A stretch of DNA of 64,000 bases. Origin: Xanthobacter agilis (lineage in GTDB: Bacteria > Pseudomonadota > Alphaproteobacteria > Rhizobiales > Xanthobacteraceae). The notes beneath the pieces were generated by a model. That model was not told the DNA's origin, did not search any database, and saw nothing but the letters and a program-made list of their open reading frames with translations. Made by a program: the position numbers and the translations under genes. Location: positions 62,001 to 126,000 of the forward strand of contig NZ_JABWGX010000004.1 of NCBI RefSeq assembly GCF_021730435.1, given 5' to 3'. The stretch's first letter is position 1. Each line of letters starts with the position of its first letter. This document shows positions 27,443 to 34,872 of this stretch, piece by piece.

Positions 27443-28318
27443 ATGAGCGAAACACGACATGGGGACCGCCGCCGCTCACCGGCCTTCGCGGTGATCCTCG
27501 GGACAAACGAGATCGCCTCGGCGGTGGCGGTGCATCTGCACCGTTCCGGCTACGGCGTTGTTTTGTCTCATGACCCGGTGCCGCCGGTCATTCGCCGCAA
27601 GATGGCGTTTCACGACGCCCTCTTCGACGATCTGGTGGAGGTGGACGGGGTGTGCGCCACCCTGGTCGATTCCAGCATGGCGATCCGCCACGGCCTCAAC
27701 CGCCGGGACGGGGTGCGGGACGGGGTGATGGTCACCAATCTCGGCCTTCTGGATCTCATCGTCATCGGCGCCATCGACCTCTTGGTGGATGCGCGCATGA
27801 ACAAATACCAGGTGACGCCGGATCTGCGGCGCCTGGCGGCCCTCACCATCGGCCTCGGGCCGGGCTTCAGCGGCGGCGCCAATTGCGATGTCGCCATCGA
27901 GACGCGGCCGGGCAAGGAGGGGCAGATCATCCAATATGGCCCGACCGACGCGCCGGACGGCGTGGCGCGGCCGCTGGGCAACAGCCGGTCTGAGCGTTTC
28001 GTGCATGCGGAGATGCCGGGTCGCTGGTACACGGCGATCGAGATCGGCACCCGCGTCTACAAGGATTTCCTTATCGGCCATCTCGGCAACGTGCCGGTGC
28101 GGGCGCCGTTCGACGGCGTGGTGCGCGGCGTGGTCCGCGACGGCACCGAGGTGCCCGCCGGCGTGAAGCTGCTGGAGCTCGATCCGCGCGGCCGCAACGC
28201 CAATTGGACCGGGCTCGACGCCCGCGCCCTCATCATCGCCAAGGCGGTCAATCGCGCCCTGTCCTTCCGCAAAGCCAAGCCGGCGGCCAAGGATCCCTCA
28301 CTCCCGGTTTTGCGGTGA
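27443..28318 (+). CDS. YqeB-like molybdenum hydroxylase maturation protein
   Basis: The 291-residue protein matches the EF2563/YqeB family linked to molybdenum hydroxylases: an N-terminal dinucleotide-like FAVILGTNEIASAVAVHLHRSGYGVVLS, PPVIRRKMAFHDALFDD, LVDARMNKYQ, IGLGPGFSGGANCDVAIETRPG and a C-terminal VRAPFDGVVRGVVRDGTEVPAGVKLLELDPRG with ALIIAKAV. No selenium or xanthine dehydrogenase genes are nearby, so its partner is unclear. Its position at the edge of a nif cluster hints at a molybdenum-related role (inference). Confidence 0.75.
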   Translation: MSETRHGDRRRSPAFAVILGTNEIASAVAVHLHRSGYGVVLSHDPVPPVIRRKMAFHDALFDDLVEVDGVCATLVDSSMAIRHGLNRRDGVRDGVMVTNLGLLDLIVIGAIDLLVDARMNKYQVTPDLRRLAALTIGLGPGFSGGANCDVAIETRPGKEGQIIQYGPTDAPDGVARPLGNSRSERFVHAEMPGRWYTAIEIGTRVYKDFLIGHLGNVPVRAPFDGVVRGVVRDGTEVPAGVKLLELDPRGRNANWTGLDARALIIAKAVNRALSFRKAKPAAKDPSLPVLR

Positions 28319-28366
28319 GGGGCCTTCCTTTTCGGTGTCCGTCGGCCGCCATAGAGGCCGTCGTTC

Positions 28367-28846
28367 ATGATCGAATTGTTCCCGAACACCGACGTCATCA
28401 ATTTCGGTGACCTGCCCCCCGGCATCAACGCGCTGCTCCAGCAGGGCGTTATTGCCTACCGGAAAGACCGAGAACGGGCGGACCAATTGTTCCGGCAGGC
28501 GCTGGCGGCGGCTCCGCACGAGCTGCCCACCTATTTCTGCCTCTATAAGATCCATACCTATCAAGGCAATCTGGACGAGGCCCAGCGCGCCGCCGAGGGC
28601 GGCCTGAAGGAGGCCGCGCGCCAGGCCGGATGGAACACGGACTGGCGGCAGTGGGTGCCGGAAGATCCCTTTCCGGACGGCGCCGGCCGGTTCGCCCTCT
28701 ATACTCTGAAGGCGCTCGCCTTCATTCACCTGCGACAGAACCTGCCGACCGACGCGGCGGAGAAGCTCGACGCCTTGAAGGTGCTCGATCCCAGCGGCGC
28801 CGTGGGCTGGCCGGTGGTGGCCGCCCTCGCCGAGGGCGTGGCTTGA
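28367..28846 (+). CDS. TPR-type nif-associated protein
   Basis: The 159-residue helical protein has tetratricopeptide-like repeats: ALLQQGVIAYRKDRERADQLFRQALAAAPHELPTYFCLYKIHTYQGNLDEAQRAAEGGL, then LYTLKALAFIHLRQNLPTDAAEKLDALKVLDPS. It is a paralogue of the TPR gene at 42369-42920, sharing the LYxxxxYxGxLxE, DWR...P.D..F and FxLYTLKALAFI.LR patterns. The function is unknown; TPR proteins usually mediate protein contacts. It lies 48 bp after the YqeB-like gene. Confidence 0.75.
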   Translation: MIELFPNTDVINFGDLPPGINALLQQGVIAYRKDRERADQLFRQALAAAPHELPTYFCLYKIHTYQGNLDEAQRAAEGGLKEAARQAGWNTDWRQWVPEDPFPDGAGRFALYTLKALAFIHLRQNLPTDAAEKLDALKVLDPSGAVGWPVVAALAEGVA

Positions 28847-28856
28847 CCGCGTTCTC

Positions 28857-28872
28857 TGGCATCAGGTTTGCT
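28857..28872 (+). promoter_or_regulatory. Putative sigma-54 promoter
   Basis: TGGCATCAGGTTTGCT has GG and GC separated by exactly 10 nt, with good -24 (TGGCATC) and -12 (TTTGCT) elements. It starts 11 bp after the TPR stop and would drive the SufT-like gene with a leader of about 300 nt. No TGT-N10-ACA site was seen close upstream. Confidence 0.6.
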
Positions 28873-29176
28873 AGTTGGAGGGGGAACGGCGCTTCAGGGC
28901 GTCGTGATTGGTCAAAAACCGCAATGCGTGCGCAATAACGTACGACATCGGCGTGTCATCGAGGCGGAACAACTCAGCAGACAGAGGTCTCGGGGTCGGG
29001 GCCGGGGGCGGCGTTGCTCCCGACTGCCGGCGTCGCGTCGGCGGGTCGGCTCCCGCCCGGCTGAAGGGGAGAACGGAACAGACGCGGCGGCACCCCTGTC
29101 GGGACGCTGCAGGAAAGCCTACATCATACCAAGATGCAGGACCGTGACTGGAGAGGTTGCTGGAGGCGACTGTCAG
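28873..29176. other. Long leader / intergenic region before the SufT-like gene
   Basis: About 300 bp with no convincing gene. If the sigma-54 promoter at 28857 is real, this is an untranslated leader. Confidence 0.4.
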
Positions 29177-29581
29177 ATGACGGAGAATATCGACGATTAC
29201 GGCTTCGAGGCCCCCTGTGCTCCCGCGCTGTATGCGGAGGGGGAGGCGAAGTCCTACCTGGATTTCGAGCCGAAGGACGTGACCCGGCTGGAGAATATCG
29301 TGGGCGCGCTGCGCACGGTGAATGATCCGGAAATCCCGGTGAATATCTACGATCTTGGCCTCGTCTACCGCATCGATCTGAAGGCGGACGGCGTGGTGGA
29401 GATCGACATGACCCTGACCGCGCCGGGCTGCCCCGTGGCTGGCACCCTCACGGGCTGGGTGCAGCAGGCGGTGAGCGCGCTGGAAGGGGTTTCGGATGTG
29501 AAGATGAACCTTGTGTTCGATCCGCCGTGGGACAAATCGCGGATGTCGGAAGAGGTTCAATTGGAACTTGGCCTGTTGTGA
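29177..29581 (+). CDS. SufT-like DUF59 (MIP18 family) protein
   Basis: The 134-residue protein has an acidic N-terminus of about 38 residues, then a DUF59 domain: IVGALRTVNDPEIPVNIYDLGLVYRIDLKADGVVEIDMTLTAPGCPVAGTLTGWVQQAV and VKMNLVFDPPWDKSRMSEEVQLELGL. The single Cys in TAPGCPVAG and the DPPW motif are the family hallmarks. SufT/MIP18 proteins help insert Fe-S clusters. In a nif island it may serve nitrogenase or Nif Fe-S proteins (inference). Confidence 0.88.
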   Translation: MTENIDDYGFEAPCAPALYAEGEAKSYLDFEPKDVTRLENIVGALRTVNDPEIPVNIYDLGLVYRIDLKADGVVEIDMTLTAPGCPVAGTLTGWVQQAVSALEGVSDVKMNLVFDPPWDKSRMSEEVQLELGLL

Positions 29582-29942
29582 ACCGTTGCCGGTGTGCTTC
29601 AGGTGGCGTTGCCAAGGGACATGGGTCGCGGGCCGGTGTGCAGATGACGCGCACGTTCTGAACGGGGACGTTGCGGCCTCTCGCTTCCAGTTGTTGGGAC
29701 GGGTGACCGGTGCGGGCCGCCGATTCCACACCGGGCGGGTTTTTCCGCGCCGCGGCGGTCGCGAAAAATCCGCGCGCGCCGCCGGTTGATCGGCGTGCGC
29801 CCGCGAGGGTTTGCCGTTCGCGCCGGGCTCACGCCAGCCGCTTTAAGTTTTTGCATGTGAGCAATTCCCACACGCGAAGCGGAAGCCCGTGCCCTGGAAA
29901 AGGGCTCTAACTCTGTCGCTTCACATTTTTGCAGAAATGACT
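29582..29942. other. Convergent intergenic region, 361 bp, with a dispersed repeat
   Basis: The region between the convergent SufT-like and Rieske genes carries no convincing gene. Its right end contains an inverted, diverged copy of the AGCAATTTCAGCAAAAGTG repeat, from about 29905 to the Rieske stop codon. Confidence 0.45.
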
Positions 29943-29945
29943 CTA
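29905..29945 (-). repeat. Dispersed repeat, copy C (diverged)
   Basis: Read on the minus strand it begins TAGAGTCATTTCTGCAAAAA, resembling TAGAGCAATTTCAGCAAAAG at 32367. Its first three bases are the TAG stop of the Rieske gene. The following TGTGAAGCG also resembles copy A. Confidence 0.6.
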
Positions 29946-30275
29946 GCGGCGCAGGTCGTTGGGTCGCACACCCTCGATGTCCACGAACATCTCGCCGCCC
30001 AGGATCTGCGAGGGATATTCCACCAGGGTGCAGACGCCGCCGACGGTGCATGTGCCCGTCATGGCATCGAACGCCCAGTCGTGGGCGCGGCAGGTGATGG
30101 TCCGGCCATCGAAGCGGGCGTCGATCAGCAGCTCACCGGCGTGGGGGCACAGGCCCTGGAGCGCGCGCGGCGCGCCCCCCTGCGGCCACACCGCCAGCAC
30201 CAGGGTGTAGCCGATGCCGACCGGCAGCATCGTTCCCTCCTTCAGGTCCGCAAGGTCGCACAGCTTGACCCGCAT
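29943..30275 (-). CDS. Rieske [2Fe-2S] ferredoxin, small
   Basis: The 110-residue protein carries both Rieske ligand boxes: CPHAG (about residue 43) and CRAHDW (about residue 62). The layout resembles the small soluble Rieske ferredoxins of oxygenase systems (T4MO type). The second ATG (30275) gives MRVKLCDLADL, the normal family N-terminus. It is the last gene of a minus-strand set with the 96-residue protein and the GST; no oxygenase is present, so its redox partner is unknown. Confidence 0.85.
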   Translation of the reverse strand: MRVKLCDLADLKEGTMLPVGIGYTLVLAVWPQGGAPRALQGLCPHAGELLIDARFDGRTITCRAHDWAFDAMTGTCTVGGVCTLVEYPSQILGGEMFVDIEGVRPNDLRR

Positions 30276-30294
30276 GAGAGCCCCCCGCATCGCG

Positions 30295-30585
30295 TTACAG
30301 GCTGAAGTGCGCCTTGAACATCTGTTGCTTCTCCGCCGTGTCGAGGCCGGAGGAAAGGGGCCAGCCCTGTTGTCGAAACAAGGTGTTGGCGTCCCGTGTC
30401 ACGTCCTTGCCATGAAGGTACCACCGTACGACCCCATCGGGGGAGAGAAGGGCGGGACCGTCGTCGCGATGCACCGTCCCGTCGGTGAGCCAGAGCCGGG
30501 TGTCCACATAAAGAAAGATGCCGGCTTTGCGGGAGAGGTCGTCGCGGTTGGCTTCCTCCACCACCATGCACACATGTTCTGTCAT
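30295..30585 (-). CDS. Small nif-region hypothetical protein
   Basis: The 96-residue protein (MTEHVCMVVEEANRDDLSRKAG...) has a central TVHRDDGPALLSPDGVVRWYLHGK segment, reminiscent of the short HRxDGPAxxxxDGxxxWxxxG repeats found in unrelated bacterial proteins. The C-terminal half is helical and Gln/Lys-rich. The ATG at 30585 follows CCAGGAGCATCCCG with a GGAG site. It lies between the GST and Rieske genes on the same strand. Function unknown. Confidence 0.65.
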   Translation of the reverse strand: MTEHVCMVVEEANRDDLSRKAGIFLYVDTRLWLTDGTVHRDDGPALLSPDGVVRWYLHGKDVTRDANTLFRQQGWPLSSGLDTAEKQQMFKAHFSL

Positions 30586-30614
30586 CGGGATGCTCCTGGT
30601 CCTTGCGGAAAGCG

Positions 30615-31274
30615 TCAGTTGAGGATGCGGGCGGCGGTGCCGAGGGTGGCGGTGTTGTAGCCTTCCTCCCGCAGCACCTGCTGCACGGCGCGGCGTTCCA
30701 GCAGGCGCCGGTAGTGGGCGGCGACGTTGGGGGGCAGGGGAATCTGGGTCTTGTCCGCCCAGAACTCCACATAGAAAAGGAACGGATCGGCGGCCGAGAA
30801 GGTGTCGGCCACATAGTCCCGTCCCGCCAGCACCTTGTCGAGAATGGCGAAGCCCTGGGTGACGATGTCGCGACCGAGGGTTTTCACCTTGTCGAGGTCG
30901 CTGGCGGTGCCGGCGAAGCTCGGGGTGGCGAAGATGCGGGCAAAGCCCTGGCCGTGCACGGTGTTGACCACATAGGCCATGGTCTCGATGGCGCGGGTCT
31001 CGGCTTCCAGGTCCGTGGGCCAGAGGCCGGCGCGCGGCTGGCTCTTGCCGAGCCAGAAGCCGATGGCGATCATCTCGGTCAGCACGCTGCCGTCGCGCCG
31101 CACCAGGGTGGGAATGGTGGATTTCGGATTGAGCGCCACATAGTCCGGCTTGAAGTGGTCGCCGGCGGGCAGGTTCACGATGTGGGCCTCGAACACCTCC
31201 TCCAATTCTTCGAGCAGGATGTGGATCGCCGTGGAGCAGGATCCAGGTGTCATGTAAAATTTCATGTTCGCCAT
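30615..31274 (-). CDS. Glutathione S-transferase family protein
   Basis: The 219-residue protein has an N-terminal thioredoxin-fold domain (MKFYMTPGSCSTAIHILLEELEEVFEAHIVNL, then NPKSTIPTLVRRDGSVLTEMIAIGFWLG, with the cis-Pro glutathione site STIPTL) and a C-terminal helical GST domain (FAILDKVLAGRDYVADTFSAADPFLFYVEFW). The Ser/Cys near residue 11 is the beta-class catalytic position. A GST gene beside nif genes is seen in other diazotrophs; its role there is not known to me. It heads a three-gene minus-strand set. Confidence 0.88.
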   Translation of the reverse strand: MANMKFYMTPGSCSTAIHILLEELEEVFEAHIVNLPAGDHFKPDYVALNPKSTIPTLVRRDGSVLTEMIAIGFWLGKSQPRAGLWPTDLEAETRAIETMAYVVNTVHGQGFARIFATPSFAGTASDLDKVKTLGRDIVTQGFAILDKVLAGRDYVADTFSAADPFLFYVEFWADKTQIPLPPNVAAHYRRLLERRAVQQVLREEGYNTATLGTAARILN

Positions 31275-31388
31275 GTCGTGACCTGTATTGGGCTGCCGGA
31301 TGTCGGGGGGAGCGACCGCGCGCGCCCCGACACCCGGTCGGGGCGGCATGGTTCATGCAATTATCGGGGCAATTGAGAATTCCTACAG

Positions 31389-31417
31389 GATGTCGGGATC
31401 AGAACCCGACATCCTGT
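31389..31417. other. Inverted repeat upstream of Rieske gene
   Basis: AGGATGTCGGG and CCCGACATCCT are perfect 11-bp arms around a 7-nt loop (ATCAGAA). It lies between the divergent GST and Rieske genes and could be an operator or a terminator-like structure. Confidence 0.55.
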
Positions 31418-31512
31418 GTCATTCACGACAAGCTCACACGACGGCACCGTGTTGTATTCGGCGCCGGACGCGTTTTTGTCGGGCGCGCAAGAAGAACAGC
31501 AGGACGGGCACC

Positions 31513-31962
31513 ATGTCGGCTGAGGATATCGAGGTCTATGCCATCTGCGAGGTCGATGACATCGATCCGGGCGAGGCGAAAGCCTTCAACCTGTCCCGCG
31601 TCGGCGAGGATGGCGCGGCGCGGCCGTTCCGCATCCTCGTGGTGCGCACCGGCGCCCGCGAGGTGGTGGGCTATGTGAACGCGTGCCCCCACCAGGGCAC
31701 CTGGCTGAATGTGGGCAGCGGCGAATTTTTCAATAAAGACGGGACCTTGCTGCGCTGTGGCCGGCACGGGGCGCTGTTCGACATCGAGAGCGGCGCCTGC
31801 ACCGAGGGGCCGTGCAAGGACCAGAGCCTGGAGCCCATCGCGCTGGCGGTGGTGGGCGATGATGTGTGCCTGTGCGGCGTGACGCTGGTGGAGGAGGAAG
31901 ACCGGCCCTTCCCCTATGACGAGCTGGACGACACCATGGAAATCATGATCTCGCCCGATTAA
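31513..31962 (+). CDS. Rieske-type [2Fe-2S] protein, nif-associated
   Basis: The 149-residue protein has Rieske boxes CPHQGTWLN (about residue 58) and CGRHGALFDIESGACTEGPC (about residue 80); the second box is C-x2-H. Acidic N- and C-terminal tails flank the domain. It is a paralogue of the protein at 49879-50340, sharing YAIC.., RPFRI.VVR, CPHQ and CxxHGALFxIxxGxCxxGPC. The GTPxxxP-type T4MO ferredoxin fold is likely. It begins a plus-strand group with the DUF6156-like and later genes. Confidence 0.88.
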   Translation: MSAEDIEVYAICEVDDIDPGEAKAFNLSRVGEDGAARPFRILVVRTGAREVVGYVNACPHQGTWLNVGSGEFFNKDGTLLRCGRHGALFDIESGACTEGPCKDQSLEPIALAVVGDDVCLCGVTLVEEEDRPFPYDELDDTMEIMISPD

Positions 31963-32024
31963 GGCCGGGTCGGGCAGCCCCTATGCTGCGCGCGTTTTCC
32001 GGTTCAACTGGAGATGCAGTTTTC

Positions 32025-32369
32025 ATGACTTCATGTGACGCGACGGCGCCCGATGCGCCCCAAGATCCCGCCGGCGCGGAGGCATCTTGCCGCTACTTCA
32101 TCACCTACACCGGCGTGAAAGTGCCGTTCAAGCTGGTGGAACCCATCGCGGCGGAGCATCTCACGCACCGCAATACCTTCATCAAGGCCTATTTCGATGC
32201 CGCGGGCGTGCTCACCGGCTTCGACAAGATGGTCTATGGGGAGGTGGAACTGGCGCACCGCTACGCGTACCACGCCAACGGGCGCCTGAGCCGGGCGGAC
32301 GTGACCATGGACGAGGAAACGGTGATCCTCGCGTTCGACGAGAGCGGCGCGCCGGTGGCGGGCGCCTAG
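32025..32369 (+). CDS. DUF6156-like nif-associated protein
   Basis: The 114-residue protein contains CRYFITYTGVKVPFKLVEPIAAEHLTHRNTFIKAYFDAAGVLTGFDKMVYGEVELAHRYAYHANGRLSRADVTM, resembling the DUF6156 family often found in nif clusters (assignment by memory of the motif, moderate certainty). The domain looks beta-rich with no cofactor motif. It starts 62 bp after the Rieske gene; its TAG stop is the first triplet of a dispersed repeat. Function unknown. Confidence 0.7.
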   Translation: MTSCDATAPDAPQDPAGAEASCRYFITYTGVKVPFKLVEPIAAEHLTHRNTFIKAYFDAAGVLTGFDKMVYGEVELAHRYAYHANGRLSRADVTMDEETVILAFDESGAPVAGA

Positions 32370-32430
32370 AGCAATTTCAGCAAAAGTGTGCCGCGGTTTT
32401 GCGTCTGAAATTGCGATAAAATAAGGGTTT
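32367..32430 (+). repeat. Dispersed repeat, copy B
   Basis: TAGAGCAATTTCAGCAAAAG, then GCGGTTTTGCGTCTGAAATTGCG, matches copy A (8250) closely. Its TAG is the stop codon of the DUF6156-like gene, so the element sits exactly at the gene end. Confidence 0.75.
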
Positions 32431-32470
32431 AGAGCATTTTCGGTGAACCGGAATTCACCGAAAATGCTCT
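32431..32470 (+). terminator. Long perfect inverted repeat, terminator-like
   Basis: Arms AGAGCATTTTCGGTGAA and its complement are perfect over 17 bp with a 6-nt centre (CCGGAA). The internal TTTTC and AAAAT make it AT-rich at the stem base. It may terminate the 31513-32369 transcripts; it also resembles palindromic repeats scattered in rhizobial genomes. Confidence 0.65.
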
Positions 32471-32510
32471 AGGCGTCGCGATCCGCGGGCGCTGGAAGAG
32501 GGAGCAGGCC

Positions 32511-32678
32511 ATGACGGTGGCGCAACTCATGGAGGCCTTGGCCCGGATGCCGGCCGAAGCCGTGGTGCTCATGGAGGCGGACGGCGGGCTTTCGCTGGTG
32601 AGCGCCCTTGATCTGGTGGACGCCCAGGGGCCGGGCGCGCCGGCGGAAGTGATCCTGCTGCCGAACATGGACGAATAG
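32511..32678 (+). CDS. Small protein of 55 residues
   Basis: The frame MTVAQLMEALARMPAEAVVLMEADGG...PAEVILLPNMDE has a good ribosome-binding site (GGAAGAGGGAGC before the ATG). It resembles widespread small proteins that start MTVxELxExLxxxPxDAxVxV. It would be missed by a length cutoff. No function is known. It lies between the palindrome at 32431-32470 and the truncated-haemoglobin gene. Confidence 0.65.
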   Translation: MTVAQLMEALARMPAEAVVLMEADGGLSLVSALDLVDAQGPGAPAEVILLPNMDE

Positions 32679-32891
32679 GCCCGGCGCGACCACCTGCCGC
32701 CGTGACGCGCGGACGCTGGCGCCGGCCTTGCGTGATGGTCGCGCAACTGGTTTCGTCGGGAAGGCTCGTGCATATGGGCGGCCTTTGTGGGCAAGCTCTT
32801 GTTGCACGCGCGACATCCATGGCGCGCCGGTCACTGACCGGGCCGCTGGTCCGAGCCGGGGCGAGGCCCCGCTGAAAGGTCGAGGAAAGAC

Positions 32892-33326
32892 ATGTCCGAC
32901 GGTGTCGAGACCCAGACGGTGTATGACCGGATCGGTGGGGCGGTCGCCATCGACCGCTTGGTGGAGGAGTTCTATGCGCGCATGGACCGCCTGCCGGAAG
33001 CGCAGGACATCCGCCGCCTCCATGCGCCCGACCTCGGCCCGCTCAAGGCCGATCTGAAGCGCTATCTCAGTGAATGGACCGGCGGACCCAAGCTCTATTC
33101 GCCGGAGAAGGGCCACCCGCGGATGCGCCAGCGGCACATGCACATCCCCATCGGCAATGCCGAGCGCGATGCCTGGCTCTTGTGCATGCGCGGCGCCCTC
33201 GACACGACCGTGGCCGATGCGGTGGCCCGTGACGAAGTGTTCGGCGCCATGGCGAAGCTGGCGGATTGGATGCGCAACATGGCCGGCAATCCCCACGACA
33301 CGGCGGGACACGCCGCGCGCCCCTGA
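32892..33326 (+). CDS. Group II truncated haemoglobin
   Basis: The 144-residue globin shows VYDRIGGAVAIDRLVEEFYARMDRLPEAQDIRRLHAPDLGPLKADLKRYLSEWTGGPKLYSPEKGHPRMRQRHMHIPIGNAERDAWLLCMRGAL split over consecutive helices. The Tyr of EFYARM (B10), the proximal His in RHMHIPIG and the WL of DAWLLCM match the trHbO/group II pattern. In a nif region it may buffer oxygen or detoxify NO (inference). The GTCGAGGAAAGAC ribosome site precedes the ATG. Confidence 0.92.
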   Translation: MSDGVETQTVYDRIGGAVAIDRLVEEFYARMDRLPEAQDIRRLHAPDLGPLKADLKRYLSEWTGGPKLYSPEKGHPRMRQRHMHIPIGNAERDAWLLCMRGALDTTVADAVARDEVFGAMAKLADWMRNMAGNPHDTAGHAARP

Positions 33327-33486
33327 CTGAATGCGGCATCGCGCCCCGCCGATGCGGTGGGGTGGGCCGCTCCCGGTTCGCGTGAAAGTGCCCCTTAGGG
33401 CCCCCACCTTTGTCGGCCGAAAAACGAGTCCGTGACGATCCTCCCGGCGCGCCGCGGGCGCCCTGCTCGTCCGACGCGTGCCGGGG

Positions 33487-33726
33487 CTACAGGGGGATGC
33501 CGAAAAAGTCCTCGTCCTCGCCGCCCCAGGCCTTGTGGAGGGCGAAGGCCTCCTGCCATTTCGCGGCTTCCGGCTCCGAGGCGCTGCGGTGGGTGATCTT
33601 GCCCTCCGGTTTGTCCGCCAGGAGAAAGCCGCGCCCGTTCTTGATGAAACGGTTGAGCGCCTTCATGTCATTGGGGCGGACGACGCAACGGGGGGCGTCG
33701 TCGATGAGAATTGTCGTTGGGAGCAT
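33487..33726 (-). CDS. Small nif-region hypothetical protein
   Basis: The 79-residue protein (MLPTTILIDDAPRCVVRPNDMKALNRFIKNGRGFLLADKPEGKIT...) is real-looking: GAGGTGATCG supplies a ribosome site and composition is normal. The C-terminus is rich in Trp and acid (KAWGGEDEDFFGIPL). No domain is recognised. It lies downstream of the 81-residue gene on the same strand and may share its sigma-54 promoter. Confidence 0.6.
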   Translation of the reverse strand: MLPTTILIDDAPRCVVRPNDMKALNRFIKNGRGFLLADKPEGKITHRSASEPEAAKWQEAFALHKAWGGEDEDFFGIPL

Positions 33727-33923
33727 CGATCACCTCGGGGCTTGGTGGTCTTGTTGCGTGCTCCGGCACCGGCCGGGGCACGCGGGGATGTCAACGCGGC
33801 CGGCGCATGCCGGGAAGGGCTTTCGCTATGAAGGCCTTTCCCATGCGTATCGCGGGATACAAGGGCTCCCGCGCGCAATGTCTTCGCGTGAACCCGAAGC
33901 CGCCGCGCCGGAAGTCGCTGGCT

Positions 33924-34169
33924 CTAGAAGCCGTCCTGTTTCGTGCCCCAGGGATGGGAGCCGGGAACCAGGCTGGCACGGATGCCGGCTTTCTCCACGT
34001 CGTTCACGCTCTTGTAGTAGGTGCCCTCGTGCACCAGCGTGCCGGTCTTGGTGGTGATGGCCACATAGCGGGCGACCATATCGGTCTCGCACAGATAACC
34101 GCCGCCGGGATCGAGCGTGCTCCGGACATTCCCGTCCCAATCCACAAAGAAGCCCTCCGGGTTCGACAT
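33924..34169 (-). CDS. Small nif-region hypothetical protein
   Basis: The 81-residue protein starts MSNPEGFFVDWDGNVRSTLDPGGG and continues CETDMVARYVAITTKTGTLVHEGTYYKSVNDVEKAGIRAS. The ATG follows GGAGAAGGTGC. A sigma-54 promoter at 34221-34236 lies 52 bp upstream, so it is probably NifA-controlled. The domain looks like a small beta-barrel; no family is recognised. The longer frame from 34316 adds residues that overlap the promoter and is rejected. Confidence 0.7.
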   Translation of the reverse strand: MSNPEGFFVDWDGNVRSTLDPGGGYLCETDMVARYVAITTKTGTLVHEGTYYKSVNDVEKAGIRASLVPGSHPWGTKQDGF

Positions 34170-34220
34170 GCACCTTCTCCAGTGAAACGCCCGCGTGCGC
34201 GGGCCGGATGCCGACCACCC

Positions 34221-34236
34221 AGCAAGGTTCTTGCCA
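34221..34236 (-). promoter_or_regulatory. Sigma-54 promoter of the 33924-34169 gene
   Basis: On the minus strand TGGCAAGAACCTTGCT fits the GG-N10-GC consensus at both -24 and -12. It lies 52 bp before the ATG. No NifA-type TGT-N10-ACA site was found in the 170 bp upstream. Confidence 0.65.
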
Positions 34237-34307
34237 ATCTCGGCCACGAGCGGGAACCATCGCCGCCTTTTCCGTCTTGCCATGTCATCACTCTCAAAAC
34301 TTGAAAT

Positions 34308-34321
34308 TTGATCCAAATCAA
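34308..34321. promoter_or_regulatory. FNR/FixK-type box (anaerobox)
   Basis: TTGATCCAAATCAA is a perfect TTGAT-N4-ATCAA palindrome, the FNR/FixK consensus. It lies 75 bp before the ATG of the GNAT-like gene, in an AT-rich stretch that also contains likely -10 sequences. It suits activation by FixK/FNR under low oxygen. Confidence 0.8.
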
Positions 34322-34395
34322 ATGTTATGTCTTGAGATAATGGGCTATTTGACGTATATTTAAGGAATTACTTTTTCCATTATTGGGAGTGCGTG

Positions 34396-34872
34396 ATGGC
34401 TGAATTGACTCAGCGACGGGCGTCGCTCGCCGATGTGCAGGGCATCTGGGGCCTGCTGCGCCAGGTCTCGGCGGACGTACCGTTCGCACTCGACAGCGAG
34501 CTTGAGCAGGAAAGCATTCTGTCCGAGCTGGTGGCGTGCTGCACCTCCGGGCTGACCCCCATTGCCGTCGACAATGAGAAGGGCATCGTGGGTGCGCTTC
34601 TGGCGCGGCGGGACGATCTGGAATGGGGCCTGCGCAACAACCCGGCCATTCATGTGGCTTATGCCGCTATGGCGCCCGGCTTTCGCGACCCGGATCTCTT
34701 TGCTCAGCTTTTGGGGGCGGTAACGGGGCAGAAGGTATCCGTCTTCGCGAGTGTGAAAGCGGGCGAGCAGCAGGGTTTCGCCACCGCGCTCAGCGCCCAG
34801 GGCTTCACCCACGAGATCACGGCGGCCAACGGCTGGGGCGACCTTTACCAGTGGACGCCGCCGGCACAGTGA
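34396..34872 (+). CDS. GNAT-like acetyltransferase-fold protein
   Basis: The 158-residue protein (MAELTQRRASLADVQGIWGLLRQVSADVPFALDSELEQESILSEL...) begins like an N-acetyltransferase domain (RRASLADVxxIxxLL), has a beta strand GIVGALLARRDDL and a C-terminal GFTHEITAANGWGDLYQW. The canonical acetyl-CoA loop (Q/RxxGxG/A) is not visible, so activity is uncertain. The promoter region carries a FixK/FNR box. The GGGAG ribosome site is 8 nt before the ATG. Confidence 0.65.
   Translation: MAELTQRRASLADVQGIWGLLRQVSADVPFALDSELEQESILSELVACCTSGLTPIAVDNEKGIVGALLARRDDLEWGLRNNPAIHVAYAAMAPGFRDPDLFAQLLGAVTGQKVSVFASVKAGEQQGFATALSAQGFTHEITAANGWGDLYQWTPPAQ

Noticed and set aside
31415-31430. TGT-N10-ACA site before the Rieske gene at 31513
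   Set aside because: No proper sigma-54 promoter follows; one such site per 4 kb is expected by chance.
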